Source of the DNA: JAENVU01 sp031430375
GTDB taxonomy: Bacteria; Actinomycetota; Acidimicrobiia; IMCC26256; JAENVU01
DNA: 64,000 nt
Assembly: GCA_031430375.1 (NCBI GenBank)
Contig: JANPBJ010000144.1
Location: forward strand, 8,474 to 72,473
Direction of reading: 5' to 3'
The notes below the pieces were generated by a model. It made no database searches. It worked only from the letters and a program-made list of their open reading frames with translations, and was not told the DNA's origin. Positions 35,168 through 44,028 of the stretch are shown one piece after another. Both the position numbers and the translations under genes were made by a program. Within the stretch, counting starts at the first letter, position 1. Each line of letters starts with the position of its first letter.

Positions 35168-36744
35168 ATTGTCCCGGGCGGCTTGGAGGTGATGTCGTAG
35201 GCCACGCGGTTCACGCCGGGAACCTCGTTGATGATACGCGAGGAGATGCGCTCGAGGACATCGTAAGGAATGCGGGCCCAATCGGCGGTCATGGCATCGT
35301 CGCTCGTCACTGCCCTCAGAATGATCGGATAGGCATACGTGCGATCGTCGCCTTGCACTCCGACGGTCCGCACCACGGGCAGCACGGCGAAGCTCTGCCA
35401 GATCTCCCGGTAGAGACCGGCGCGGCGGATCTCCTCGGTCACGATTGCATCAGCCTCTTGCAGAATGGCAACCCGCTCCGGCGTGATCGCACCGATGATG
35501 CGCACCCCGAGGCCGGGGCCCGGGAAGGGCTGACGCCACACGATCTCTTCGGGAAGTCCGAGCTCCTCACCAACCGCGCGCACCTCGTCCTTGAACAGGT
35601 GCCGCAACGGCTCGACGAGGTCGAACTCCATGTCGTCAGGCAAGCCGCCCACATTGTGGTGGCTCTTGATCACGGCGTTCTCGCCGCCGCCGGACTCGAC
35701 GATGTCGGGGTAGAGCGTTCCCTGCACGAGGAACCCCGCCGCGTCGTAGTCACGCGCCACTTCTTCAAAGACACGGATGAACAACTCGCCGATGATCTTG
35801 CGTTTGCGCTCCGGCTCCACGATGTCATTGAGTGCGCCGAGGAACCGGTCGCCCGCCTTTACATGCACCAAGTCAATCTGGAATTGACGACGAAACGTCT
35901 CTTCCACCTGCTCGGCTTCTCCCTTGCGGGACAGCCCGGTATCAACAAACACGCACGTGAGCTGATCGCCCACCGCCTTATGCACCAACGCGGCGGCGAC
36001 TGCCGAATCCACGCCGCCCGACAGGCCGCACAACACCCGTGCCGTCCCAACCTGCGCGCGAATCTCGGCGACGGCTTCTTCAATGATCGACACGTTGGTC
36101 CATGTGGGCCGACACTCGGCCACATCAAAGAGGAACGACTTCAACATGTCTTGACCGTGCTCGGTGTGCGCAACCTCCGGATGGAACTGCACGCCGTAGA
36201 TGCGGCGTTCCCGATCGCCGAACGCGGCCGCGGGCGTGTCGCCAGTGGACGCGAACACGCTCGCGCCGGTGGGCGGGTTGGTGATCGTGTCGAAGTGGCT
36301 CATCCACACCACCTGCTCGGTGGGCATCTCGCGGAACAAAGGCGCCGCGCTCGAGATCGACAACTCGGTGCGGCCGTACTCGCCGCGTCCCGTCTTTGCC
36401 ACGGTCCCGCCGAGGTCGCGGGCGAGGAGCTGCGCCCCGTAACAGATACCGAGGAGCGGCAGACCGGATTCGTACAACGCGGGATCAACCGATGGTGCGC
36501 CGTCGACGTGCACCGAGGCCGGCCCACCCGAGAGGATGATCGCCTTGGGGCTCCGAGCAAGCATCTCGGCAAACGGCATCGTGCGGGGCACGATCTCGGA
36601 GTACACGTGCGCCTCGCGCACCCGGCGGGCGATCAGTTGTGCGTACTGCGCCCCGAGGTCAACCACCAACACGAGGTCGCGTTCACCGGAGGTCACCATC
36701 CCGGAGGTTGGCCCACTCAGGTCGCGCTCGTTCGCTTCGCTCAA
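35155..36744 (-). CDS. guaA: GMP synthase (glutamine-hydrolysing)
   Basis: 529 residues from TTG 36744, or about 514 from ATG 36699. The class I glutaminase domain shows VVDLGAQYAQLIARRVRE and PLLGICYGAQLLARDLGG with the nucleophile Cys. VQFHPEVAHTEHG supplies the His/Glu. The ATP pyrophosphatase domain begins LCGLSGGVDSAVAAALVHK (PP-loop), and the dimerisation domain ends with SKPPGTIEWE, the standard C-terminus. It aminates XMP to GMP. The guaB3 gene ends one base upstream, so they are coupled. Confidence 0.95.
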   Translation of the reverse strand: MSEANERDLSGPTSGMVTSGERDLVLVVDLGAQYAQLIARRVREAHVYSEIVPRTMPFAEMLARSPKAIILSGGPASVHVDGAPSVDPALYESGLPLLGICYGAQLLARDLGGTVAKTGRGEYGRTELSISSAAPLFREMPTEQVVWMSHFDTITNPPTGASVFASTGDTPAAAFGDRERRIYGVQFHPEVAHTEHGQDMLKSFLFDVAECRPTWTNVSIIEEAVAEIRAQVGTARVLCGLSGGVDSAVAAALVHKAVGDQLTCVFVDTGLSRKGEAEQVEETFRRQFQIDLVHVKAGDRFLGALNDIVEPERKRKIIGELFIRVFEEVARDYDAAGFLVQGTLYPDIVESGGGENAVIKSHHNVGGLPDDMEFDLVEPLRHLFKDEVRAVGEELGLPEEIVWRQPFPGPGLGVRIIGAITPERVAILQEADAIVTEEIRRAGLYREIWQSFAVLPVVRTVGVQGDDRTYAYPIILRAVTSDDAMTADWARIPYDVLERISSRIINEVPGVNRVAYDITSKPPGTIEWE

Positions 36745-37911
36745 CTACCGACCCATTCCGATTCCCTGGGAACGTTGGAGGCTTTTGCCTTCGGTCTGGA
36801 GCGAGGGCGCCACCATCACTTCGGCCTTCTGGAACTCCTTCACCGTCTCGTAGCCGGTGGTGGCCATCGACGTGCGCAGCGCGCCGAACAGGTTCAGCGT
36901 GCCGTCGTTGTCGTGAGCCGGGCCGGTGAGGATTTCCTCGAGCGTGCCTTTCTGGCCGGCGTAGACGCGTGCGCCACGGGGCAACGACGGGTGGAAGGTC
37001 GCCATGCCCCAGTGGTAACCACGGCCCGGTGCCTCATACGCGCTGGCGAGCGGCGACCCAATCATCACGGAGTCGGCACCACACGCAATGGCCTTGGCCA
37101 CATCGCCACCAGTGCGCATCCCGCCGTCGGCAATGACCTGCACGTACACACCGGTCTCGTCGAGGTGACGGATACGCGCGCCCGCAGCGTCGGCAATAGC
37201 CGTGGCCTGGGGAACCCCGATGCCGAGCACACCGCGAGAAGTACACGCGTGACCCGGGCCAACGCCGACGAGCACGCCGACGGCTCCGGTCCGCATGAGG
37301 TGCAGCGCGGTGCTGTACGACGCGCAGCCGCCCACGATCACCGGGATCTCGTACTCACGGATGAACTTCTTGAGGTTGAGCGGTTGGCGCGCCGGATCCT
37401 TGGAGACATGCTCTGCGGAAACGACAGTGCCCTGGATGATGAGGAGGTCGAGCTCGGCTTCGAGCACCAGCGCGGAGAACTGCTCCACGCGTTGCGGTGT
37501 GAGCGACGCACAGGCGCGGACGCCGGCGTCCTTGATCTCACGAATCCGCTTCCCGATCAGCTCGTCCTTGATCGGCTCCTGGTACAGCTCCTGCATGCGG
37601 CGGGTGGCCTTGTCCGGGTCGAGCGACGCAATCTCGTCGAACACCGAATCGGTGTCGTCGTAGCGGGTCCAGAGGCCTTCGAGGTTGAGGCACGCCAGCC
37701 CGCCGATACGCCCAACTTCGATCGCCGTCTTGGGCGACACCACGCCGTCCATCGCGGAGGCAATGAGCGGGAGTTCGAAGTGGAACGCGTCGACATCCCA
37801 AGAGATATCAACATCTTCCGGGTCGCGTGTTCTCCGGCTGGGCACGATCGCGATGTCATCAAATCCGTAGGCCCTGCGCCCTGATTTGCCGATCCCGATT
37901 TCGACTTCCAC
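36745..37911 (-). CDS. guaB3: GuaB3-family IMP dehydrogenase-related protein
   Basis: 388 residues from GTG 37911, without CBS domains, the length of actinobacterial GuaB3. The chain begins with IGKSGRRAYGFDDIAIVPS and has ELPLIASAMDGVVSP. GPGHACTSRGVLGIGVPQATAIADAA contains the candidate catalytic Cys, followed by VIADGGMRTGGDVAKAIACGADSVMIG. GuaB3 proteins are separate from the main GuaB; some have been linked to GMP reductase or IMPDH activity in other bacteria, so the exact reaction is open. The gene directly precedes guaA, supporting guanine nucleotide metabolism. Confidence 0.88.
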   Translation of the reverse strand: MEVEIGIGKSGRRAYGFDDIAIVPSRRTRDPEDVDISWDVDAFHFELPLIASAMDGVVSPKTAIEVGRIGGLACLNLEGLWTRYDDTDSVFDEIASLDPDKATRRMQELYQEPIKDELIGKRIREIKDAGVRACASLTPQRVEQFSALVLEAELDLLIIQGTVVSAEHVSKDPARQPLNLKKFIREYEIPVIVGGCASYSTALHLMRTGAVGVLVGVGPGHACTSRGVLGIGVPQATAIADAAGARIRHLDETGVYVQVIADGGMRTGGDVAKAIACGADSVMIGSPLASAYEAPGRGYHWGMATFHPSLPRGARVYAGQKGTLEEILTGPAHDNDGTLNLFGALRTSMATTGYETVKEFQKAEVMVAPSLQTEGKSLQRSQGIGMGR

Positions 37912-37952
37912 CTGTCTGGCTCCCGTCGCTTCACTCCACCGAATGTTTCAGC

Positions 37953-38621
37953 CTAGTGGGCTACCAGCTCCAGCAGTCGGGTCAGGATCCTGGCGGTGGC
38001 ACCCCAGACGGTCTCGCCCGGCAGCTCGAAAAACGTCATCGATCGGTAGGCCCCCCAGAGATCCCACATCTCCTCGCGGTAGGTGTCGGGATGGAGAAGC
38101 TCCGAGATCGGGACGCCAAATGCGGCCACGACCTCCATGGGATGCGGCACGAGGGTGGGCGGGCTCGCGAGGAACCCGACGAACGGGGTGATCGCAAACG
38201 CGGAGGCGACCGTGGCGATCGTGTCCAGCTCCGCCACGATCTCCACGGCCTCGGGTTCGAGTCCCACTTCCTCATGGGCTTCGCGCAGCGCCGCGGCTAC
38301 CAGGCTCGCATCGGTTGGATCGCGCTTGCCGCCCGGGAACGCGATCTCGCCTTGATGCGACGGCATGGTGTCGGGCCGCTTGGTGAGTACCACGTGGGTC
38401 TCGCCATCGAGTTCGTAGAGCGCAATCAGGACCGCGGCGGCACGCGACCCCGCTACGTCGAGCTCCGGTTGGCGCGGCGGCCGGGCGCGGCCGAGCCGAG
38501 CACGCACCTCGGCGAGCGGAATCCGGCAGTCGGCGGCGCCGAGCTCGGACCACACCGGAGGATTTCCCACACGGGTGCCCGGCGGCCGCGGAATGACCTG
38601 TTTGCCACCCCTGTGCGCCAT
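37953..38621 (-). CDS. NUDIX hydrolase, probable CoA pyrophosphatase
   Basis: 222 residues from ATG 38621. The Nudix box GGKRDPTDASLVAAALREAHEEVGL has the Asp-type variant and the FPGGKxDPxD lead-in seen in CoA diphosphatases (NudL type). TKRPDTMPSHQGEIAFPGG before it matches the family's UPF0035-like segment. Expected reaction: hydrolysis of CoA or acyl-CoA to 4'-phosphopantetheine and adenosine 3',5'-bisphosphate. It is upstream of guaB3 on the same strand and 41 bases away. Confidence 0.88.
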   Translation of the reverse strand: MAHRGGKQVIPRPPGTRVGNPPVWSELGAADCRIPLAEVRARLGRARPPRQPELDVAGSRAAAVLIALYELDGETHVVLTKRPDTMPSHQGEIAFPGGKRDPTDASLVAAALREAHEEVGLEPEAVEIVAELDTIATVASAFAITPFVGFLASPPTLVPHPMEVVAAFGVPISELLHPDTYREEMWDLWGAYRSMTFFELPGETVWGATARILTRLLELVAH

Positions 38622-38824
38622 CACGCCACCCTACCGACGACGATTCGGTCCACGGCCAAGCGGGCGCGCCAATAGGAAACAAGCGCCTCCTGAACGTCGA
38701 GGCTGCGTGGCGCGCCCGTGGCCCGAGCGGCCCGTGAACGCAGTGAACAAGAGCGGGAAATCGGTTCGGGACTTCGACGACGCCCGGACCAACGCGTGCC
38801 GGCAAGCGCGAACATGCCGACCGC

Positions 38825-39196
38825 TTGCTTCGCCACGCTCATGCTCACCTCGGATCGGCCGCGGCATTGGCGACGACTGACCCAGAAGGAAGTTACGCCC
38901 TGCTCTACGACGCCGCTCGGAAGGCCTTGATCGCAGTCCTCGAAAATGAAGGGCTCCGACCGACCAGCGCCGGTGGTCACCTCGCCGTGTACCACGCCGC
39001 TCGCGCCCAGTTGGATCCACCATTGGGGACCACGCTGTGGCCGTTCGACCGCATGCGCCGCCAGCGGCGTGATGCCGAGTTTCCGGCCGCGGATGCGCCC
39101 GCGCTGACCCCTGAAGATGTGCGCGATGACATCGCGAAGAGCGCGGCGATCGTGGCGCTCGCGGAACGGGCCCTCGATCAGATGTCGCCGTTCTGA
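38825..39196 (+). CDS. HEPN-domain-like protein
   Basis: 123 residues if started at TTG 38825; the frame is open for another 26 codons upstream without a start, and related residues (KREHADRLL) precede the TTG, so the 5' end may be missing. YALLYDAARKALIAVLENEGLRPTSAGGHLAVYHA is characteristic of HEPN proteins related to those paired with MNT nucleotidyltransferases. The canonical RxxxxH RNase motif is not obvious. No nucleotidyltransferase partner is encoded next to it. It may be a decayed toxin-antitoxin module or a stand-alone member. Confidence 0.65.
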   Translation: MLRHAHAHLGSAAALATTDPEGSYALLYDAARKALIAVLENEGLRPTSAGGHLAVYHAARAQLDPPLGTTLWPFDRMRRQRRDAEFPAADAPALTPEDVRDDIAKSAAIVALAERALDQMSPF

Positions 39197-39212
39197 GAGC
39201 AGGCCCAGGCGC

Positions 39213-39256
39213 GACGAAGGACGAGCGTCGCGTGCTCGCGGCGCCCGCCCTTCGTC
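39213..39256. terminator. Hairpin between convergent genes, likely bidirectional terminator
   Basis: GACGAAGG (39213-39220) pairs with CCTTCGTC (39249-39256), and inside them CGAGC/GCTCG can form a second stem. It sits between the ends of the HEPN gene and the secreted SGNH-hydrolase gene. No T-run is present. Confidence 0.5.
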
Positions 39257-39271
39257 AAAGCTGGTACTGGT

Positions 39272-40489
39272 CTACGTGAGCGACATGTTTGGTTCGCCGC
39301 TCGCGTTCTTGCCGGTACCCCGGCTACACGTACCGCCGCGCACCGCGCCACCGTTGTAGGCCTGGCGGAGGCAGTTGCGCAGCGCCATCTGACCCCAATA
39401 GTTCGGGTGGATGCTCTCCTGCAGCTGGTACGGACCGATCACCGTGCTCACGGTTCGTATCTGGTTCTGCCACTCCGTCACGTCCGGCGCGTTCGCCTGG
39501 GTCCAGTTGGCCACACCCCGCTCTTCGAGCAGACCGACGGTGTTCTCACAGAGCCGACGGCCGTTGAACGCGGCCGCGTTGTTCTGGATCACGTAGTTGG
39601 TCACGCCGGATTGGATCGCGCCGTTGGTGAGCGCCTGGTTCATCTTCACCACCGCAGTGTTGTTCGCCCAGTCGGCGTCTTTGTTCCAGACACCACAACC
39701 ACCCGTGTTCTGCCGGGTCCAACCGCTCTCGCTGTACCGGAAGCCGGAACCCAGCGGGATCGGTGATACGTAGGTCTGCACCATGATCTTGTACTGGGAG
39801 TCCGAGTACCCAGCGTTCGTCATCGCTTGGTGAATGTTGCTGATCGCACCCGCGACTTCGGTGGTGCGTGCGGTCACCGATGCCGCGGTGAACCGAGAAC
39901 TCACGCTGGAATCGTCGTAGCAATAGTTCTTCCACCACGACGGCGAGGTCAACCAGTTGGTCACACACGATTGCACGATGTCGGCGAAGCCGTAGTTGTT
40001 CGCGCCGATGAGCAGCGGAATCGCTTTCACGTTGTGGGTGGTCGCGAAGTCCTGGAGGACCTTGGCCTGACCCTGGTACCCGCCGGAGTTGTAGAAGTCG
40101 AGCCCAGGCTTGAAGTCACCCGAGCCCGGCGTCTGGGTATAGGTGCGAGCACCGGAGCACGCGATGTTCAGCGAGTTCACGCCGCCACCGATGTGCACCA
40201 TGGCCGCGGTCGATCGGTGACAACCCGGGATCGCTTCCGCGGTGTGGGTCGCGTTGTCCTTGTAGGCCGCCGATCCACCCGCGTCGATGAGCGACGAACC
40301 GTTGTTGGTGTTCCCCGCCCAGCGGCCGGCCTCACCGGAGATGGCTGAGTCGCCCACCGAAACGATCCATGGGACGCCAACCCCGGGACCATCGGCGTGC
40401 GCAACCCCCGGTGACGCCGCGACGAGCCCGGTCGCGGCGATCGCCCCAACCGCTGCGAGCGCGCGAACGCGTGTGAATGCCTTCCTCAT
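39272..40489 (-). CDS. Secreted SGNH/GDSL-type hydrolase-like protein
   Basis: 405 residues with a clear signal peptide (VRALAAVGAIAATGLVAASPGVAHA, cleavage around residue 32). WIVSVGDSAISGEAGRWAG is a GDS-motif block I with the likely nucleophile Ser, LLIGANNYGFADIV fits block III, and ESIHPNYWGQMAL fits block V with the catalytic His. Six or more cysteines suggest disulfides, as expected outside the cell. Bacterial relatives are lipases, esterases or carbohydrate deacetylases; the substrate is unknown. It is divergent from the acyl-CoA synthetase with a 197-base gap that should hold both promoters. Confidence 0.78.
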   Translation of the reverse strand: MRKAFTRVRALAAVGAIAATGLVAASPGVAHADGPGVGVPWIVSVGDSAISGEAGRWAGNTNNGSSLIDAGGSAAYKDNATHTAEAIPGCHRSTAAMVHIGGGVNSLNIACSGARTYTQTPGSGDFKPGLDFYNSGGYQGQAKVLQDFATTHNVKAIPLLIGANNYGFADIVQSCVTNWLTSPSWWKNYCYDDSSVSSRFTAASVTARTTEVAGAISNIHQAMTNAGYSDSQYKIMVQTYVSPIPLGSGFRYSESGWTRQNTGGCGVWNKDADWANNTAVVKMNQALTNGAIQSGVTNYVIQNNAAAFNGRRLCENTVGLLEERGVANWTQANAPDVTEWQNQIRTVSTVIGPYQLQESIHPNYWGQMALRNCLRQAYNGGAVRGGTCSRGTGKNASGEPNMSLT

Positions 40490-40686
40490 GTGCCCCCCTC
40501 AGGCGCGAGCGAGCTGCCCGCATGCTCGGGAGTTTGGCGACTGACTTCGGCCAATACAAGCATTCGCGCCAAGTTGCACACCATGTGCAGCCGGTATCGA
40601 TCGCGGCCATATTCGACACCAGAAACCAACGGCGGGGCATACTTCCGCCCGTTCATCGACGGGGATCGCGCCACATGGGGGACCGC

Positions 40687-42309
40687 ATGACCGACTGGAA
40701 CTTCGCAACGTGCTGGGAGGCGCTCGCCGATGCGCAGCCCGAGAAGCTCGCGCTCGCGCAGGGTGACCGACACCGCACGTGGGGCGAATGGGACGACCGC
40801 GCCGCGCGGCTCGCCGCCGCGTTCACCAGCCTCGGTCTCGAGTCCGGTGGCAAGGTCGCGAGCTACCTCTACAACTCCATCGAATATATGGAGGGTGTGT
40901 ACGCCACGTGGAAGTGCCGCAGCGCGCCGGTCAACGTGAACTACCGCTACATGGAAACCGAGCTCCGCTACCTCCTCGAGAACTCCGACACCGAGATCCT
41001 CCTCTTTCATGGCGTGCTCGGAGATCAAGTCGCGAAGGTCTGGCGCGAAGTCCCCACCCTCAAGGCAATCGTCCAGGTGGACGACGGCCACCCGCTCGTG
41101 GACGGTGCGCACCGCTACGAAGACCTCATCGCCGCGCACGTTCCCGCCGCGCGCATCGAGAAGTCCGGTGACGACCTGTACATCCTCTACACCGGCGGCA
41201 CCACCGGCATGCCGAAGGGTGTGATGTGGCGCAACGAGGATCTGTTCAACACCCTCGTGCCGACGGTATGGGGATTGCTCGGTCAGAACGCCGCCACCAG
41301 TCCCGAGGACACGCCCGGCGTGGCTGCTGCCATCGCAGCGGCCGGCCGGACGCCGGTGCATCTCCCGGCGTCGCCGCTCATGCATGGCACCGGCTTCATG
41401 TCGTCCTTGCAGGCGTTGACTTCCGGCGGTGCGATCGTCACGTTGGAGTCGCGCACCTTCGACGCGCACGAGCTGTGGAAAGCGGTGGAACGCGAGAAGG
41501 TGACGCAGATGGCGATCGTCGGCGACGCATTCGGCAAGCCGATGGCGCGTGCCCTCGAAGAGGCCGAGCTCGACAACGCGCCGTACGACCTGTCGTCGCT
41601 CGGGCTCATGATCAGCTCCGGCGTGATGTGGACCGCTGAGGTGAAGGAAGCCCTGATGGCACGGGGTTCCTTCCTCTGTCTCGACTCGCTCGGATCGAGC
41701 GAAGGGGTGGGCTTCGCGTCGCAGGTGAGTGCACCGGGCGCCGTGGCGACCACCGCCAAGTTCCAGATCGGCGAGTTCGCGAAGGTCCTCACCGAGGCCG
41801 GTGTGCCGGTGGTGCCGGGATCGGGCGAGCGCGGCCTGCTCGCGCTCGGCGGCCCGATTCCCCTCGGGTACTACAAGGATCCGGAGAAGACGGCGGACAC
41901 CTTCAAAGAGTTCGACGGTGCTCGCTATTCGATTCCGGGCGACTGGGCCACCGTGGCCGCCGACGGCACCATCGAGCTCCTCGGGCGCGGCAGTGTTTCC
42001 ATCAACTCGGGCGGCGAGAAGATCTTCCCCGAAGAGGTAGAGGAAGCCGTGAAGCTGCACCCATCGGTGCAGGACGCAATCGTCGTGGGCGTGCCCGACG
42101 AGAAGTTCGGCGAGGCCATCACCGCGCTGGTGTCACTGCAGGCCGGCAAGACCGCGACCCCCGAAGCGATCATCGAAGCGGTGCAAGCGAACCTGAGCCG
42201 GTTCAAGGCCCCGCGTCACGTGCTCATCATCGACGAGATCAAGCGCGGCCCCAACGGCAAAGCCGACTACGCCTGGGCCAAACAGATCGCGGTCGACCGC
42301 GTCAGCTGA
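40687..42309 (+). CDS. Acyl-CoA synthetase (AMP-forming, FadD-like), second copy
   Basis: 540 residues from ATG 40687. Motifs are nearly the same as in the enzyme at 6336: YTGGTTGMPKGVMWRNEDL, GDWATVAADGTIELLGRG, NSGGEKIFPEEVEEAVK and the C-terminal lysine region KRGPNGKADYAW. The two are clear paralogues over the whole length. The likely substrate is a medium- to long-chain or branched/steroid-type acid, as for related actinobacterial FadD proteins, but nothing here decides it. The stop codon directly abuts the convergent pilin stop (TGATCA at 42307-42312). Confidence 0.9.
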   Translation: MTDWNFATCWEALADAQPEKLALAQGDRHRTWGEWDDRAARLAAAFTSLGLESGGKVASYLYNSIEYMEGVYATWKCRSAPVNVNYRYMETELRYLLENSDTEILLFHGVLGDQVAKVWREVPTLKAIVQVDDGHPLVDGAHRYEDLIAAHVPAARIEKSGDDLYILYTGGTTGMPKGVMWRNEDLFNTLVPTVWGLLGQNAATSPEDTPGVAAAIAAAGRTPVHLPASPLMHGTGFMSSLQALTSGGAIVTLESRTFDAHELWKAVEREKVTQMAIVGDAFGKPMARALEEAELDNAPYDLSSLGLMISSGVMWTAEVKEALMARGSFLCLDSLGSSEGVGFASQVSAPGAVATTAKFQIGEFAKVLTEAGVPVVPGSGERGLLALGGPIPLGYYKDPEKTADTFKEFDGARYSIPGDWATVAADGTIELLGRGSVSINSGGEKIFPEEVEEAVKLHPSVQDAIVVGVPDEKFGEAITALVSLQAGKTATPEAIIEAVQANLSRFKAPRHVLIIDEIKRGPNGKADYAWAKQIAVDRVS

Positions 42310-42684
42310 TCAGTTCCCAGTAGTGAGGTTGCACTTTCCCGTATCGGCATCGCCTATCCGGGAGAGTACGCCGGCGGCGACCGACCAATACCTCGGGCTG
42401 CGCCGCAACAGCCTCGTTTCCGACACACCCGTCACAAGACTGGACATGCCAGCGGGCTCGGCGCCGTCGTTCTGCGACTTATACGCCTCGACCGCAGTTT
42501 CGACCGTGCTCCGCTCACTCAGGCAGGCCTGGACCTTGGCGTCCTTCTCTGTCCCACCTACGGCGAAGACCACCACGGCGGCGAGGATGCCGAGGATCAC
42601 GATCACCACGAGCAGCTCCACGAGGGTGAAGCCCTTCTCCAGCAGCGACTTGTCGGCAGTGCGAGAACGAATGAGCTTGAGCAC
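42310..42684 (-). CDS. Type IV pilin-like prepilin
   Basis: 124 residues from GTG 42684 (AAGGA about 10 bases upstream); an earlier ATG gives an unlikely leader. The leader ends LLEKG and is followed by FTLVELLVVIVILGILAAVVVFAVGG, the classic prepilin cleavage site G/F with Glu at +5 and the hydrophobic assembly helix. The globular part has AKVQACLSERSTVETAVEAYKSQN and two cysteines (ACL...GKCN) that may form the C-terminal disulfide loop. It lies back to back with pilT. Confidence 0.88.
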   Translation of the reverse strand: MLKLIRSRTADKSLLEKGFTLVELLVVIVILGILAAVVVFAVGGTEKDAKVQACLSERSTVETAVEAYKSQNDGAEPAGMSSLVTGVSETRLLRRSPRYWSVAAGVLSRIGDADTGKCNLTTGN

Positions 42685-42903
42685 GGGTATCGGTGTCCTT
42701 GTGTCCCCGCCCCGGATCTCCCGAGGCGCTCCCAGCAACCCGGTAAACACCGGGTCGACACCGCGAACCTATAGGGGCCTCCCCAGTCTTGGGTAGGCCG
42801 AAAACCCCGATCCGGGCGATTTGAGTCGGTCGACCCACCCGCACCGGTCACCCTCCGCGCGAGGAGATACGAGGGTTCGCAGATTCGCCCCCGGACGGCG
42901 AGA

Positions 42904-44004
42904 ATGGCGCCTATGACCACCACCCCGGTCGACATCACCGGCATCGAGCAGTACCTCACCGTGCTCGCGCTCCACAACGCGACCGACCTCCATCTCACCG
43001 CGGGCGCGCCACCGCTCCTGCGCATCGACGGGAAGCTCACCCCAGTCGACCAACCACCCCTCCACGCCGATGAAGTCGCAGAACTCGTCCTCGGACTGCT
43101 CGACCCGGAACTCGTCGCCCGCTTCCACGACGAGAAGGAGATCGACTTCTCATTCTCCTGGCGCGACGAGATCCGTTTCCGCGCCAACGTGTTCCGCCAA
43201 CAAGGCACCGTGGCGCTCGCGCTGCGCGCCATCCCGTTCGAGATTCCCAACTTCGACGAGCTGGGCCTCCCCCCGATCATGGAGTACTTCGCGGGGTTAC
43301 CCCAAGGTCTGCTGCTCGTGACCGGTCCTACCGGCTCGGGCAAGTCCACCACCCAGGCGTCGGTCATCGATTTCATCAACCGCAACCGTGAGTGCCACAT
43401 CCTCACCATCGAAGACCCGATCGAATACGTGCATCACCACATCCGGTCTGCCGTCAACCAGCGCGAGGTCGGGGTCGATACCGATTCGTTCGAGCGCGCA
43501 TTGCGTTCCGCGTTACGCGAAGACCCCGATGTGGTCCTCGTCGGTGAGATGCGCGATGCCGAGACCATGCAGTTCGCGCTCACCATCGCCGAGACCGGCC
43601 ACTTGGTGTTCGCCACACTGCACACCAACGACGCCGCCACCGCGCTCGACCGCATCGTGGATGTGTTCCCGGCCGACCGTCAGGCGCAGATCCGGGTGCA
43701 GCTCTCCGCCGCGCTGGTGGGAGTGGTGAGCCAACGGTTGATCCCCCGCATCGGAGGCGGGATGATCGCCGCCTTCGAAATCATCGTGGCCACCAATCCG
43801 ATTCGGAACCTCATCCGCGACGGCAAGACCCACCAGATCCGCAATGTGGTCGCCACCAACATGCGCGACGGCATGCAAACCATGGAAGCTGCGCTGAATG
43901 CGCTGGTGGAGTCCGGCACCGTGAGCTACGACGACGCCGTAGACCGCAGCGTGCACCCTCGCGAGATCAAGCGACCCACGTGGGGCGCCGCCACCACGGG
44001 CTGA
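42904..44004 (+). CDS. pilT: Type IV pilus retraction ATPase
   Basis: 366 residues from ATG 42904 (or 42913). The N-terminal PAS-like domain is followed by Walker A VTGPTGSGKSTT, the Asp box ILTIEDPIEYVH, Walker B DVVLVGEMRDAETM and the His box TGHLVFATLHTNDA. The C-terminal PIRNLIRDGKTHQI matches the AIRNLIRE element specific to PilT retraction motors, which separates it from PilB. It depolymerises the pilus for twitching or DNA uptake. It is oriented away from pilC/pilB, so it may be regulated separately. Confidence 0.92.
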   Translation: MAPMTTTPVDITGIEQYLTVLALHNATDLHLTAGAPPLLRIDGKLTPVDQPPLHADEVAELVLGLLDPELVARFHDEKEIDFSFSWRDEIRFRANVFRQQGTVALALRAIPFEIPNFDELGLPPIMEYFAGLPQGLLLVTGPTGSGKSTTQASVIDFINRNRECHILTIEDPIEYVHHHIRSAVNQREVGVDTDSFERALRSALREDPDVVLVGEMRDAETMQFALTIAETGHLVFATLHTNDAATALDRIVDVFPADRQAQIRVQLSAALVGVVSQRLIPRIGGGMIAAFEIIVATNPIRNLIRDGKTHQIRNVVATNMRDGMQTMEAALNALVESGTVSYDDAVDRSVHPREIKRPTWGAATTG

Positions 44005-44028
44005 ACGCGGAGGAACAAGGTCCCGGCC

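Noticed and set aside
35353..37884. 843-codon open frame on the plus strand over guaA-guaB3
   Set aside because: Antisense shadow; histidine/arginine-rich, no domain.
38621..38995. Minus-strand ORF ending with a TGATG overlap onto the Nudix gene
   Set aside because: The overlap is attractive, but the protein shows no family features and runs antisense to the HEPN-like gene, which has a clear signature.
42685..42903. Possible c-di-GMP riboswitch between the pilin and pilT genes
   Set aside because: I could not find the conserved GEMM core; only general GC-rich stems are seen.
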